The position numbers were made by a program, and so were the translations under genes. The notes beneath the pieces are model-generated. The model did no database searches. It was not told where the DNA came from and was given only the letters and a program-made list of their open reading frames with translations. Shown here one piece after another: positions 1 to 9,021 of a stretch of DNA of 64,000 nucleotides (position 1 is the stretch's first letter; each line of letters begins with the position of its first letter). Origin of the DNA: CALJFL01 sp036961205 (GTDB taxonomy: Bacteria; Pseudomonadota; Gammaproteobacteria; Pseudomonadales; Halieaceae); assembly GCA_036961205.1 (NCBI GenBank), contig JBALVI010000001.1, forward strand, positions 1,054,001-1,118,000, read 5' to 3'.

Positions 1-512
1 GCATCCTGTTGCTCACGGCTGATGCCGTGGAGCAGGGCAAGGTATTCTGCGGTCATGCCCATCATGCCGGCCGCCTTGGCTACGTTCAGGCCTAGCTTTG
101 GGTTGATATCGACATCTGCGGTCATTGGTAGATGGCCCAGGTGCTCAACGCCGCCTACCAGGTAGACGTCGCCCACACCGGCCATGATATTGGCAGCGGC
201 GGTTTGCAGGGCCGACATCGAGGAACCACACAGGCGGTTTACCGTTTGTGCAGGAATGGTAAAGGGCAGTTGCGCGCGCAGCAGGATGGTGCGGGCGAGG
301 TTCATGCCCTGCTCGCCACGCTGTAATACGCAGCCCCAGATCAGGTCGTCGATTTCGTTGACGTCGAGCTTGTCGTTTCTGGCCAGCAGCCCATTGATTA
401 CCGAGGCTGAAATGTCATCGGCGCGCACGTTGCGATAACAGCCATTTTTGGATCTGCCCATTGCGCTGCGGGCATAGTCTACGATCACTGCGTCTCTTGG
501 ATTCAAACTCAC
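1..512 (-). CDS. fadA: FadA, 3-ketoacyl-CoA thiolase (N-terminal part; cut by window edge)
   Basis: Thiolase of the fatty-acid beta-oxidation complex, cleaving 3-ketoacyl-CoA to acetyl-CoA and a shortened acyl-CoA. About 170 N-terminal residues are present; the gene runs off the left edge. The start is GTG at 512, preceded by GGAG. The nucleophile region RLCGSSMSALQ is intact, and MNLARTILLRAQLP and VGGVEHLGHLPM match the thiolase core. It lies 23 bases downstream of fadB on the same strand, the usual fadBA operon order, so it should encode the beta subunit of the FadB-FadA complex. Confidence 0.95.
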   Translation of the reverse strand, partial: MSLNPRDAVIVDYARSAMGRSKNGCYRNVRADDISASVINGLLARNDKLDVNEIDDLIWGCVLQRGEQGMNLARTILLRAQLPFTIPAQTVNRLCGSSMSALQTAAANIMAGVGDVYLVGGVEHLGHLPMTADVDINPKLGLNVAKAAGMMGMTAEYLALLHGISREQQD

Positions 513-535
513 AGTATTTCTCCTTATTAGCCCGT

Positions 536-2683
536 TTAGTAGTAGGTTTTGCCGGCAGCCAGTTTGGCCTTCATACCGTCAGTCAATTCATAGGTTTTAC
601 CCAGATGGGCAAATTTGGCCGAGGCCTCAGCGATGTGCTGCAGGCCAACTGAGTCCATCCAGCGGAATACACCACCTCGGAACGGGGGGAAACCCAGTCC
701 GTATAGCAGCGCCAGATCGGCCTCAGCGGGTGTCTCTACGATGCCTTCCTCAACACAACGAGCCATTTCGGTGGCCATGGGCAGCATCATTCTGGCGATG
801 ATATCTTCGCGTTCGAATTCGGTGCGCTCACCACAGACGGGTTCGATCAATGTATAGGCTTCTTCAGACACTGTTTTCTTTGGCTTGCCGCGCTTGTCGG
901 GAATGTAATCGTAGAAGCCTTTGCTGTTCTTCTGGCCGTAACGGTCATTTTCAAACATCACTTCCGTGGCGGTTTTAAAGTCCAGCTTCATGCGGTCGGG
1001 GAAGCCGTCGGCCATCACCTGACCGGCGTGCGCTCCGGTGTCTATGCCCACAACGTCTAACAGGTATGCAGGACCCATAGGCATGCCCCAGCGCTCCATG
1101 ACTTTGTCGACTGCCTGAAAATCGGCACCATCGCGCAGCAGCTTGGAGAATCCGTCGAAGTAGGGGAACAATACGCGGTTGACCAGGAACCCTGGACAAT
1201 CGTTCACTACCACGGCTTTTTTGCCCATACGATTGGCATAAGCCACGGTGCGGGCAATAGCTTCGTCAGAGGTTTTTTCACCGCGGATAACTTCCACCAA
1301 CGGCATCGCGTGAACCGGGTTGAAGAAGTGCATGCCGCAGAAGTTTTCCGGGCGCTGCAGGGCTTCAGCCAGATAGGTGATAGAAATAGTGGAAGTGTTG
1401 GAAGCCAGAATGGCATCGTCTGCAATATGCTTTTCGGTTTCCGCCAGTACGGCGTGCTTCACCTTGGGGTTCTCAACCACCGCTTCAACCACGATGTCGA
1501 CCTCGTCAAAACGGTCATAGGTCAGCATTGGGTCGATGCTATTGAGTACTTCACCCATGACTTGCGGCGTCATTGCGCCTCTGTTGACGCGCTTGGCCAG
1601 CAATTTGTTGGCTTCGTTCAGTCCCAGATCTATACCTTCCTGGGCGATGTCCTTCATTTTGATGGGTATGCCCTTGTAGGCAGATTGGTAGGCAATACCG
1701 CCACCCATGATGCCGGCGCCTAGAACCGCTGCGCTGGCTACTTTCTTGCTCGCTTTCTTTTCCCACTGTTTGGCTTTCTTTGTCAGCATTTGATCCGACA
1801 GAAAAACGCCCACCAGTGCCGCGGCGACATCCGTGGTGGCGAGTTCAGCGAAGGCAGCCGCTTCTACTCCCAAAGCGTCCTCGAGGTTCATACCGCGAGC
1901 GGCTTCAATTACTTCGATGGCCTTGATCGGGGCGGGATAGTTCTTGCCGGCTTGCTGGCCTACCATCGTTTTCATGGTAAAGAAGGCCAGCATGGCCTCG
2001 GTATCGTTCATCGGCAACGGGCTGCTTTTGGCGACCCGGCGCGTCTCAAAATCCAGTTTGCCGGCTACCGCCTGGCCTAGAGTGCTCAATGCAATATCGC
2101 GAAGTTGGTCGGGGGCTGCAATGGCATCCACGGCGCCCACTTTCAGCGCGACCTCGGCCTTTTGATCTTTGCCGGTGGCAATCCACATAATTGCTTCGTC
2201 TACGCCTATCATTCGCGGCAGTCTGGCGGTACCGCCCCAACCCGGGAGAATACCCAGTTTAGTCTCTGGTAGGCCGACTTTGGCGGCAGTGCTCATCACC
2301 CGAAAGTCGCAGGCCAGGCAGATTTCCAGACCGCCGCCCATGGCGAAGCCATTAATCGCCACGCAGCTGGGGTAGGGCAGGTTTTGCAGGCGATTCAGGT
2401 TGTCATTATTCTGGCGGGTAAAGCCCGCGATGTCGTCAGCTCCAGCGCCAAAGATAGCAGTGAATTCGGTGATATCTGCACCGACAATAAAGACCGGCTT
2501 GGCGCTGCTGACCAGCAGGCCCTTTAATCCGCTTTCGGCTTCTATTGCGTCAAGAGCAGCCGTTAGGCTCTCTACCGTGTGTTGGTCAAATTTGTTGACA
2601 GACTCGCCCTGGAGATCGAAATTCAGTTCGGCAATGTCGCCGTCAAGGCGCGTAACTGTCAGCGCGTCACTCTGGTAAATCAT
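536..2683 (-). CDS. fadB: FadB, multifunctional enoyl-CoA hydratase / 3-hydroxyacyl-CoA dehydrogenase
   Basis: Alpha subunit of the aerobic fatty-acid oxidation complex (715 aa, the usual length in Pseudomonas). The N-terminal crotonase domain (about 1-190) has the GMGGG-type oxyanion segment and Glu120/Glu140, equivalent to the catalytic glutamates. The NAD-binding dehydrogenase domain starts near 315 with VLGAGIMGGGIA and contains the GMHFFNPVH segment with His452. I start at the ATG at 2683 rather than an upstream in-frame ATG at 2701, because MIYQ is the family N-terminus and AGGA lies 7 bases before it. It is followed by fadA in one operon. Confidence 0.97.
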   Translation of the reverse strand: MIYQSDALTVTRLDGDIAELNFDLQGESVNKFDQHTVESLTAALDAIEAESGLKGLLVSSAKPVFIVGADITEFTAIFGAGADDIAGFTRQNNDNLNRLQNLPYPSCVAINGFAMGGGLEICLACDFRVMSTAAKVGLPETKLGILPGWGGTARLPRMIGVDEAIMWIATGKDQKAEVALKVGAVDAIAAPDQLRDIALSTLGQAVAGKLDFETRRVAKSSPLPMNDTEAMLAFFTMKTMVGQQAGKNYPAPIKAIEVIEAARGMNLEDALGVEAAAFAELATTDVAAALVGVFLSDQMLTKKAKQWEKKASKKVASAAVLGAGIMGGGIAYQSAYKGIPIKMKDIAQEGIDLGLNEANKLLAKRVNRGAMTPQVMGEVLNSIDPMLTYDRFDEVDIVVEAVVENPKVKHAVLAETEKHIADDAILASNTSTISITYLAEALQRPENFCGMHFFNPVHAMPLVEVIRGEKTSDEAIARTVAYANRMGKKAVVVNDCPGFLVNRVLFPYFDGFSKLLRDGADFQAVDKVMERWGMPMGPAYLLDVVGIDTGAHAGQVMADGFPDRMKLDFKTATEVMFENDRYGQKNSKGFYDYIPDKRGKPKKTVSEEAYTLIEPVCGERTEFEREDIIARMMLPMATEMARCVEEGIVETPAEADLALLYGLGFPPFRGGVFRWMDSVGLQHIAEASAKFAHLGKTYELTDGMKAKLAAGKTYY

Positions 2684-2762
2684 AGTGGTGTCCTGTAGCA
2701 ATGAAAGGGGACTGCTTCGCTGCGGACGGAGGTACTGGCATCCGAGTCAACAGCGGGGCGCT

Positions 2763-2791
2763 ATTGTAGCGGTCTACGCCGCTGACGTGAA
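2763..2791 (-). promoter_or_regulatory. Probable sigma70 promoter of fadBA
   Basis: Read on the minus strand, a -35 TTCACG (2791-2786) and a -10 TACAAT (2768-2763) are separated by exactly 17 bases. The -10 end lies about 80 bases before the fadB start. Matches are 4/6 and 5/6 to consensus. No clear FadR or PsrA palindrome was seen, although a CAAAC half-site lies just upstream. Confidence 0.5.
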
Positions 2792-2887
2792 CTGTTTGTT
2801 GATGCCTACTATTTTTCTTCGAACCCCCACACTGAAGGCGTCTCAGCGCCGTCAACGTTGCGTTGTAAGGGCTACGGGGGCGGAGAC

Positions 2888-3637
2888 TTACTTGACATTC
2901 ACCTGCACTGGAATCCACCGATTTATAATGTAATCAAGGGTGCCCTGTGACTTCATCATGGCAAGTGCGCGGTTTAATTCATTCAGCAGTTCGGTATTGC
3001 CGGGTGCTACCGCCCAGGCAAGTGATTCTGTGGTCAACTGCTTGTAGGTACTGATCAGGTCGTCGAAGCCGGCTGAGCTGGCCAGATGCCAACTGGTAGG
3101 GGCGTCGTGTATATAGACATCCACAGTGTCGTTTCTGAGGCCATAAAAGGCCGCTGCGGGATTGACGAAAAAGGTAATCTCGGCTTCGGGTAGTTCTTTT
3201 TTGGCGAAACTGGCCCCGGTGGTACCTGGCTCGACGCCTACGCGGACATTGTCACGGTAAATCGCCCCGGGTTGGGCGAAGCTGCCTATTTTGTCCGTGT
3301 GGAAGATCGCCATTTGACCAATTTCCAGATAGGGATCTGCAAAACTGATGATCTCGGCTCGCTCCTCGGTCACACTAATACCGGACATAATGACGTCGAT
3401 ACGGCCCTGTTCCAGGGCCTCCATTAACTCGTGGAAACTGTATTCGAACATCACCAGCTTTCTACCCAGAATTTTGGCGACGGCGGTGGCGTTATCGACC
3501 TCCAGACCGACAATTTTGCCATCTTGCTTGAAGTGCAGCGGCGGGTAATCAGCCGACAGGCCAACTCGCAGGACGCCATCGGCGAATGCGGGGCTGATGA
3601 AGGTGATAAGTAGTAGCAGGAGGATTCGTTTTGCCAT
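2888..3637 (-). CDS. Periplasmic solute-binding protein, family 3 (amino-acid type)
   Basis: A 249-aa secreted protein: signal peptide with likely cleavage after Ala19 (PAFA-DG), then the bilobed family-3 fold. LRVGLSADYPPLHF and GLEVDNATAVAKIL are the first lobe, and the IDVIMSGISVTEERAEIISF segment is the diagnostic hinge and ligand region. Such proteins deliver polar amino acids to ABC importers or act as sensor inputs. No permease or ATPase gene is adjacent, so the partner and ligand are unknown. It stands alone between fadB and the nrd cluster. Upstream (3640-3770, minus strand) there are two TATAAT-like hexamers but no convincing -35. Confidence 0.85.
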   Translation of the reverse strand: MAKRILLLLLITFISPAFADGVLRVGLSADYPPLHFKQDGKIVGLEVDNATAVAKILGRKLVMFEYSFHELMEALEQGRIDVIMSGISVTEERAEIISFADPYLEIGQMAIFHTDKIGSFAQPGAIYRDNVRVGVEPGTTGASFAKKELPEAEITFFVNPAAAFYGLRNDTVDVYIHDAPTSWHLASSAGFDDLISTYKQLTTESLAWAVAPGNTELLNELNRALAMMKSQGTLDYIINRWIPVQVNVK

Positions 3638-3793
3638 AGCGGAGGGTCCTTGTAGACGTCCTTGTGGATAGGGTGGTCAGTGATAATTATAGCTGGTCAC
3701 AGCATAAACGCTGGGCCACTCATCAGGCAAATTGTGTAGCGTTGGAAAATTATAGCGGGTTCAGACGAGAAAGTTTGGGGGAAAGGTGCATCG

Positions 3794-3812
3794 GGCCGGC
3801 ATTGAACCGGCC
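3794..3812 (-). repeat. Short inverted repeat downstream of the 65-aa gene
   Basis: GGCCGG at 3794-3799 pairs with CCGGCC at 3807-3812 across a 7-base loop. It sits about 30 bases after the stop of the 65-aa gene at 3841. It could end the nrdAB transcript, but no T tract follows on the minus strand, so terminator activity is doubtful. Confidence 0.3.
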
Positions 3813-3840
3813 ATGGGGGAATTAAAGGCGTGTTGAGCGA

Positions 3841-4038
3841 CTAGTGCAAAATACGATCCGGCCGCATTTCAGCCTGCAGTTCCTTGGAAGGGTCGGTGGT
3901 GGCTGCCGCTTCCTGTTCCTGCATGTAAGTACGCAGGCGGCCCACGACACTGGTCATCACATCGATGGTCTGGCTGATTTGATCCAGGGCCATCAGGATG
4001 GTCTCGTTGTCGCTGCCGTTCTTATCGTTCTTGTCCAT
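3841..4038 (-). CDS. Small hypothetical protein downstream of nrdB (65 aa)
   Basis: I do not recognise this protein. It is 65 aa, charged and without signal peptide or cysteine. Residues 13-45 (ILMALDQISQTIDVMTSVV and following) have heptad-like hydrophobic spacing suggesting a short amphipathic helix or coiled coil. A good GAGGGA ribosome-binding site lies 7 bases before the ATG. It follows nrdB by 95 bases on the same strand and may share the nrdAB transcript. Function unknown; the RBS and position are the main support for coding. Confidence 0.6.
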   Translation of the reverse strand: MDKNDKNGSDNETILMALDQISQTIDVMTSVVGRLRTYMQEQEAAATTDPSKELQAEMRPDRILH

Positions 4039-4132
4039 GGGTGATCCCTCGTGAGGAAGCCGCTTTAGCGTTCTCTAAGTTTTACTAATTAGCACGCCGA
4101 CCACCCCTTTCATGGAGTGGCGACGCTAACTC

Positions 4133-5419
4133 TTAGTCCCAGGTCAGTGCGCCACCGGTCTGATATTCGATCACCCGGGTTTCGAAAAAGTTCTTCTCTT
4201 TACGCAGGTCCATGATTTCCGACATCCAGGGGAAAGGATTCAGGGCACCTGAGAACTGCTCCGGCAGTCCCAGTTGGGAAAGACGGCGATTGGCGATGAA
4301 ATGCAGATATTCTTCCATCATCGCTGCATTCATACCAAGAACTCCACGCGGCATGGTGTCTCTGGCATATTCTATTTCCAGAGCGGTGCCTTCCAGAATC
4401 ATCTGGATGGCTTCCTGTTGAAATTCCTCTGTCCACAACTGCGGGTTTTCGAGCTTGATCTGGTTGATCACGTCGATACCGAAGTTAAGGTGCATGGATT
4501 CATCACGCAGAATGTACTGGAACTGCTCGGCGACGCCGGTCATCTTGTTGCGTCGGCCCATCGACAGGATCTGGGTGAAGCCGCAATAAAAGAAAATACC
4601 TTCGGTAACCGCATAAAACCCGATCAGATTGCGCAACAGGGTTTGGTCATCCTTGGGGGTGCCGGTATTAAACGTTGGATCGCTGAGCTCGTGAGTGTGG
4701 CTGAGGCTCCAGGCGGCTTTTTTCGCCACCGAGGGCACTTCCCGGTACATATTAAAGACTTCGCCCTCATCCATGCCCAGCGACTCGATGCAGTACTGGT
4801 ATGCGTGGGTGTGAATCGCCTCTTCAAAAGCCTGGCGCAGAATATATTGGCGACATTCCGGGTTAGTAATCAGACGGTAGATAGCCAGTACCAGATTATT
4901 GGCCACTAGCGAATCAGCAGTGGAGAAATAGCCCAGGTTGCGCATAACAATGCGGCGCTCGTCGTCAGTCAAACCCTCAGGGTTTTTCCAGGTCGCCACG
5001 TCGGCGGTCATATTGACCTCCTGTGGCATCCAGTGATTGGCACAGCCGTCGATATACTTCTGCCAGGCCCAGTCATACTTGAAAGGCACCAGTTGGTTGA
5101 GGTCGGCGCGGCAATTGATCATTGCTTTTTCGTCAACCGAAACGCGCGAGGCACCCATTTCGAGTTCTTCCAGGCCCGGTGTTACATCCAGTGCTGCCAG
5201 TGCTTTGGCGGCAGCCTCTGCCGCATCGGTATTGACCGGTACTGCTACTTCGGTCGCGGCAGCTGGCTCTGCACTGTCCAGACTGGCGGCAGGCGCTACT
5301 GGCTCAGCTATTGGCTCTGAGACCGCGGCGGCGGCTTCAGCAGTCACCAGTGCTGCGGTGGCGGCCGTAACTGGCGCAGCCGCAGATTCATCCTGGTGGT
5401 AGTCATCCCAATTCAACAT
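4133..5419 (-). CDS. nrdB: NrdB, class Ia ribonucleotide reductase beta subunit (R2)
   Basis: Radical-generating subunit that supplies the tyrosyl radical to NrdA for deoxyribonucleotide synthesis (428 aa). Diiron ligands are visible: Asp169, Glu200, His203, Glu273, Glu307 and His310. The radical tyrosine is Tyr207, seven residues after Glu200 as in E. coli R2. Odd point: after a conserved N-terminal peptide (MLNWDDYHQD), residues about 11-75 are an Ala/Pro/Glu/Val-rich, low-complexity linker before the ferritin-like core. It lies 67 bases downstream of nrdA in one operon. Confidence 0.97.
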   Translation of the reverse strand: MLNWDDYHQDESAAAPVTAATAALVTAEAAAAVSEPIAEPVAPAASLDSAEPAAATEVAVPVNTDAAEAAAKALAALDVTPGLEELEMGASRVSVDEKAMINCRADLNQLVPFKYDWAWQKYIDGCANHWMPQEVNMTADVATWKNPEGLTDDERRIVMRNLGYFSTADSLVANNLVLAIYRLITNPECRQYILRQAFEEAIHTHAYQYCIESLGMDEGEVFNMYREVPSVAKKAAWSLSHTHELSDPTFNTGTPKDDQTLLRNLIGFYAVTEGIFFYCGFTQILSMGRRNKMTGVAEQFQYILRDESMHLNFGIDVINQIKLENPQLWTEEFQQEAIQMILEGTALEIEYARDTMPRGVLGMNAAMMEEYLHFIANRRLSQLGLPEQFSGALNPFPWMSEIMDLRKEKNFFETRVIEYQTGGALTWD

Positions 5420-5486
5420 GGTGGTAATCCCCTGACGTTCTGTTTCTTGTTGTTCATGGCGTTAATGTTATAGCGGGCTCGTCAGC

Positions 5487-8369
5487 TTACTGACAGGCAT
5501 CGCAATCCGGGTCATCCAGCGAGCAGGCATCGGGCACGGGTGCCGGTGTGGAAACTTCTGCCTCACTCGATACCGCATTCAAAGTGCCGGTGTCTATGGT
5601 CGATTTCTCAGTACCGGTTGCTGCCAAAGAGCGCAGATAGTAAGTGGTTTTCAGGCCGCTGTACCAAGCCATTCGATAAGTGATATCGAGCTTCTTGCCA
5701 TTGGCGTTGTTGATGTAGAGATTGAGCGACTGAGCTTGATCAATCCACTTCTGCCGGCGACTGGCGGCTTCCACCAACCAACGTGGCTCAACCTCAAAGG
5801 CCGAGGCGTAAATAGCCTTCAGGTCTGCGGGAATTCGCTCTACCGCCTGCACGCTACCGTCGTAATACTTCAGATCATTGACCATTACACCGTCCCATAG
5901 ACCCCGGTCCTTCAGGTCTTTGACCAGATAGGGGTTAACCACGGTGAACTCTCCCGAGAGGTTCGACTTCACATACAGATTTTGATAAGTCGGCTCAATC
6001 GATTGCGATACGCCAGTGATATTGGCGATGGTGGCGGTCGGTGCGATAGCCATTACATTGGAGTTACGCATACCGGTGGTTTTCACGATGGCGCGTAGGC
6101 TGTCCCAATCCAGAGTTTGATCTTTATTCACCTGAATGTAGTCGCTGCCCCGTTCCTCTTCGAGCATGGACAGAGAGTCGATGGGGAAAATGCTTCGGCT
6201 CCACAGCGAGCCCTCGTAGCTGCTGTAGCGACCACGCTCGGCGGCCAGAGTGCTGGAGGCTGCAATAGCGTAATAGCTGATCGCTTCCATAGAGCGGTCA
6301 GCAAACTCTACTGCCTCCTCTGAGCCGTAGGCTAGATGCTTCTTGTACAGCGCATCCTGGAAGCCCATCAGGCCCAGGCCTACCGGGCGGTGCAACAGGT
6401 TGGAATTCTTCGCCTGCGGTACCGAGTAGTAGTTGATGTCGATTACGTTATCGAGCATGCGCACAGCGGTGGTCACAGTCTTGCGCAGTTTTTCCAGGTT
6501 CAAGCCGTTTTCGTCCACGTGCTGGGGCAGGTTGACCGAACCCAGGTTGCAAACGGCAATTTCATCTTTGTTAGTGTTCAGGGTGATTTCTGTACACAGG
6601 TTAGATGAGTGTACGACGCCGATATGTTGCTGCGGCGAACGCAGGTTGCATGGATCCTTGAATGTCATCCACGGATGGCCGGTTTCAAACAGCATGCCCA
6701 GCATTTTGCGCCACAGGTTCTGCGCCTTCACAGTTTTGAACAGCTTCATGTCGCCGGAGCGGCACATCGCCTCGTAGTGCTGATAGCGCTCTTCAAATGC
6801 CTTGCCGTAAAGGTCGTGCAGCTCCGGGACATCGTTGGGAGAGAACAGGGTCCACTCGCCGTCGTCGAAGACCCGCTTCATAAACAGATCAGGAATCCAG
6901 TTGGCGGTGTTCATGTCGTGGGTGCGGCGGCGATCATCACCGGTGTTTTTACGCAGCTCGACAAATTCTTCGATATCCAGGTGCCAGGTTTCGAGATAGG
7001 CACACACGGCGCCTTTACGTTTGCCGCCCTGATTGACCGCGACTGCGGTGTCGTTGACTACTTTGAGGAAGGGCACCACGCCCTGTGACTTGCCGTTGGT
7101 GCCTTTGATGTAAGCACCCAGGGCCCGTACTGGAGTCCAGTCATTGCCCAGGCCGCCGGCGAATTTTGACAACATGGCATTGTCCTGAATGGCGCCATAG
7201 ATACCGTGGAGGTCGTCGGGCACCGTGGTCAGGTAGCAAGACGACAACTGGGGTCGCAGCGTGCCAGAGTTGAACAGGGTGGGGGTGGAACTCATGTAAT
7301 CAAAAGAAGACAGCAACTGGTAGAACTCTATCGCGCGAGCGTTCTTGTCGTCCTCTTCGGTCGCCAGGCCCATGGCCACGCGCATGAAGAAAATCTGTGG
7401 CAGTTCGATACGCACTTCATCGCTGTGGATGAAGTAGCGGTCGTACAGTGTCTGTAAACCCAGATAGGTAAATTGCAGATCTCGTTCCGGCAGCAGAGCT
7501 TCGCCCAGGCGAACCAGGTCGTAGTCTGCCAGGCCAGGAGCCAGTAGCTCCAGTTCGATGCCTCTAGCGATGTATGCATGCAGGGCCCGGGGGTACAGTG
7601 TGGTCATATCGGTTTGGGTCGCACTGCTGGCCACACCGAGGAAATTGAGCGCCTCAGCCCGCAGGTTGTCACACAACAATCTGGCGGAAGCGTAGCTGTA
7701 GTTGGGTTCCTGTTCGATCAGGGTACGGGCGGTGATGACCAGAGAGATGCTCAGCTCTTCCGCGGTGACTCCGTCATACAGATTCTTCAGAGCTTCATCG
7801 AGAATCGCTGATTCACTGACGTCACTGAGGTCGGCGCAGGCTTCACTAACAATAGTATGCAGGCGATCCAGATCCAGCGGTGCCTTACTGCCGTCCAGTT
7901 GGATAACATTAATGGCATTGGCGGCTTTTTGAGTGGCCGGTGAGAGTGCTTGCTTGGCGGCGCGTTTGCGGGCCTGCTCTTCGCGATAGATTACGTAGTC
8001 GCGGGCAATTTTATGTTCGCCAGCGCGCATCAGTGACAATTCCACCTGATCCTGCACGTCTTCGATGTGAATCGTGCCGCCAGAAGGCATGCGGCGCTGA
8101 AATGTAGCTGCGACCATGTCAGTCAATTTAGCTACGGTTTCATGAATACGGCTGGACGCGGCGGCAGTGCCACCTTCGACCGCCAAAAATGCCTTGGTGA
8201 TTGCCACTGCGATCTTGCTGGCTTCAAAAGGTACGACGGTGCCGTTGCGCTTGATAACACGCACCTGCCCCGGTGCTGTTGCGGCAATACTGGCGCTGAC
8301 GGGGGTGGTCGTCTCGACCGGGCTCGGGGTCCCGGCGGAGGCTCCCCGCGGATTGATCTCTGTTTGCAT
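5487..8369 (-). CDS. nrdA: NrdA, class Ia ribonucleotide reductase alpha subunit (R1)
   Basis: Catalytic subunit reducing ribonucleoside diphosphates (960 aa, Pseudomonas-type length). Residues about 35-125 form an ATP-cone (VRVIKRNGTVVPFEASKIAVA) and about 150-240 a second, degenerate cone. The barrel follows, with the FNSGTLRPQLSSCYL substrate-site cysteine region and NLCTEI. The C-terminal tail carries Cys949, Cys956 and Cys959, which pass electrons from thioredoxin or glutaredoxin. First gene of nrdA-nrdB, with an unusually long leader of about 380 bases if the promoter proposed here is right. Confidence 0.97.
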   Translation of the reverse strand: MQTEINPRGASAGTPSPVETTTPVSASIAATAPGQVRVIKRNGTVVPFEASKIAVAITKAFLAVEGGTAAASSRIHETVAKLTDMVAATFQRRMPSGGTIHIEDVQDQVELSLMRAGEHKIARDYVIYREEQARKRAAKQALSPATQKAANAINVIQLDGSKAPLDLDRLHTIVSEACADLSDVSESAILDEALKNLYDGVTAEELSISLVITARTLIEQEPNYSYASARLLCDNLRAEALNFLGVASSATQTDMTTLYPRALHAYIARGIELELLAPGLADYDLVRLGEALLPERDLQFTYLGLQTLYDRYFIHSDEVRIELPQIFFMRVAMGLATEEDDKNARAIEFYQLLSSFDYMSSTPTLFNSGTLRPQLSSCYLTTVPDDLHGIYGAIQDNAMLSKFAGGLGNDWTPVRALGAYIKGTNGKSQGVVPFLKVVNDTAVAVNQGGKRKGAVCAYLETWHLDIEEFVELRKNTGDDRRRTHDMNTANWIPDLFMKRVFDDGEWTLFSPNDVPELHDLYGKAFEERYQHYEAMCRSGDMKLFKTVKAQNLWRKMLGMLFETGHPWMTFKDPCNLRSPQQHIGVVHSSNLCTEITLNTNKDEIAVCNLGSVNLPQHVDENGLNLEKLRKTVTTAVRMLDNVIDINYYSVPQAKNSNLLHRPVGLGLMGFQDALYKKHLAYGSEEAVEFADRSMEAISYYAIAASSTLAAERGRYSSYEGSLWSRSIFPIDSLSMLEEERGSDYIQVNKDQTLDWDSLRAIVKTTGMRNSNVMAIAPTATIANITGVSQSIEPTYQNLYVKSNLSGEFTVVNPYLVKDLKDRGLWDGVMVNDLKYYDGSVQAVERIPADLKAIYASAFEVEPRWLVEAASRRQKWIDQAQSLNLYINNANGKKLDITYRMAWYSGLKTTYYLRSLAATGTEKSTIDTGTLNAVSSEAEVSTPAPVPDACSLDDPDCDACQ

Positions 8370-8719
8370 GTCTTCTCCGAAGTTGTGGCGTTTAGCCTTA
8401 TTCTTTTTGGGCTACTGCTCTACGTACTGTTTTTAGTTGTTTGTTGGCCATTAATTGCTGCGGTCAAAGCGCAACAGGGTGAGGTACCCCAGCTCATGCC
8501 GGTGACGACACTACAATGGCCGATAACGGGTCGTGTGACCGCGTGGCCTGCAGAGTTGAACGTAGCTGTATCCCCCTGGTCATATGATCCAGCACTGTTA
8601 AGTGGCGACAAAACTCAATGGTCGAGAGCTTTGTTCTGGAACTATGAACTCCTTTTTTAAGTCAGACCGCGCACTGATGACATCTGTCGAGGCGTTCTTG
8701 GTCGTTTTTTCACCGCTAC

Positions 8720-8767
8720 ACCCAATATGTTGGGGTACACCGCTGACTTGAGTACAAGATAATGCGG
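8720..8767 (-). promoter_or_regulatory. Tandem NrdR-type boxes upstream of nrdAB
   Basis: The first 16-base box (8720-8735) has the core CAATATGTTG, matching the NrdR core CWATATATWG at 9 of 10 positions. A weaker box (8752-8767, core CAAGATAATG, 8 of 10) has its centre exactly 32 bases away, the spacing known for paired NrdR boxes. The second overlaps the proposed -10 hexamer, as expected for repression of ribonucleotide reductase genes. Confidence 0.6.
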
Positions 8768-8784
8768 TCCCAGACACAATGCAA
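8756..8784 (-). promoter_or_regulatory. Putative sigma70 promoter of nrdAB
   Basis: On the minus strand, -35 TTGCAT (8784-8779) and -10 TATCTT (8761-8756) have a 17-base spacer. The hexamers are weak (3/6 and 4/6). The location is supported by the overlapping NrdR-type box and by the nearby DnaA box. The implied start near 8749 gives a leader of about 380 bases. Confidence 0.4.
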
Positions 8785-8806
8785 GGGGATTAGGTTGGGT
8801 TTATGC

Positions 8807-8815
8807 TGTGGATAA
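8807..8815 (-). promoter_or_regulatory. Perfect DnaA box upstream of the nrdAB promoter
   Basis: TTATCCACA is present exactly on the minus strand, about 23 bases upstream of the proposed -35. In E. coli, DnaA binds just upstream of the nrdAB promoter and couples reductase expression to replication. The position here fits the same role. A 9-mer can occur by chance, so the promoter context carries the argument. Confidence 0.55.
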
Positions 8816-9021
8816 CTTGTGGGCAGAAGAGCCTGTCTGTAAGCACTAACCGTGCAGCCCTTACGATCCTTGAAACAGCCCTGTGAGGGCTGGTAAAAAG
8901 TACCCAATTACCCGGCCGAATGATTTATTTCGAATAAAAAGCCGAGCCATTAGAGGTTCTGGTTATTTAGAGCTGGGCGCCCACCGCTGTATTCGCCAGA
9001 TGCCGCTGTCAGGGGCAGAAA

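Larger units (their letters stand above)
8370..9021. other. 650-base control region between argF and nrdA
   Basis: No credible gene is seen. Short open frames here lack ribosome-binding sites and family resemblance. The right part (8720-8820) holds the nrd promoter, the NrdR-like box pair and a DnaA box described separately. The left part (8370-8715) would be transcribed leader of nrdA. No recognised riboswitch was identified in it. Confidence 0.6.

Noticed and set aside
8067..8660. A 197-codon plus-strand open frame running from inside nrdA into the control region, with a hydrophobic stretch
   Set aside because: Two thirds of it is antisense to nrdA, it has no ribosome-binding site and no family resemblance. 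The hydrophobic part is chance composition.
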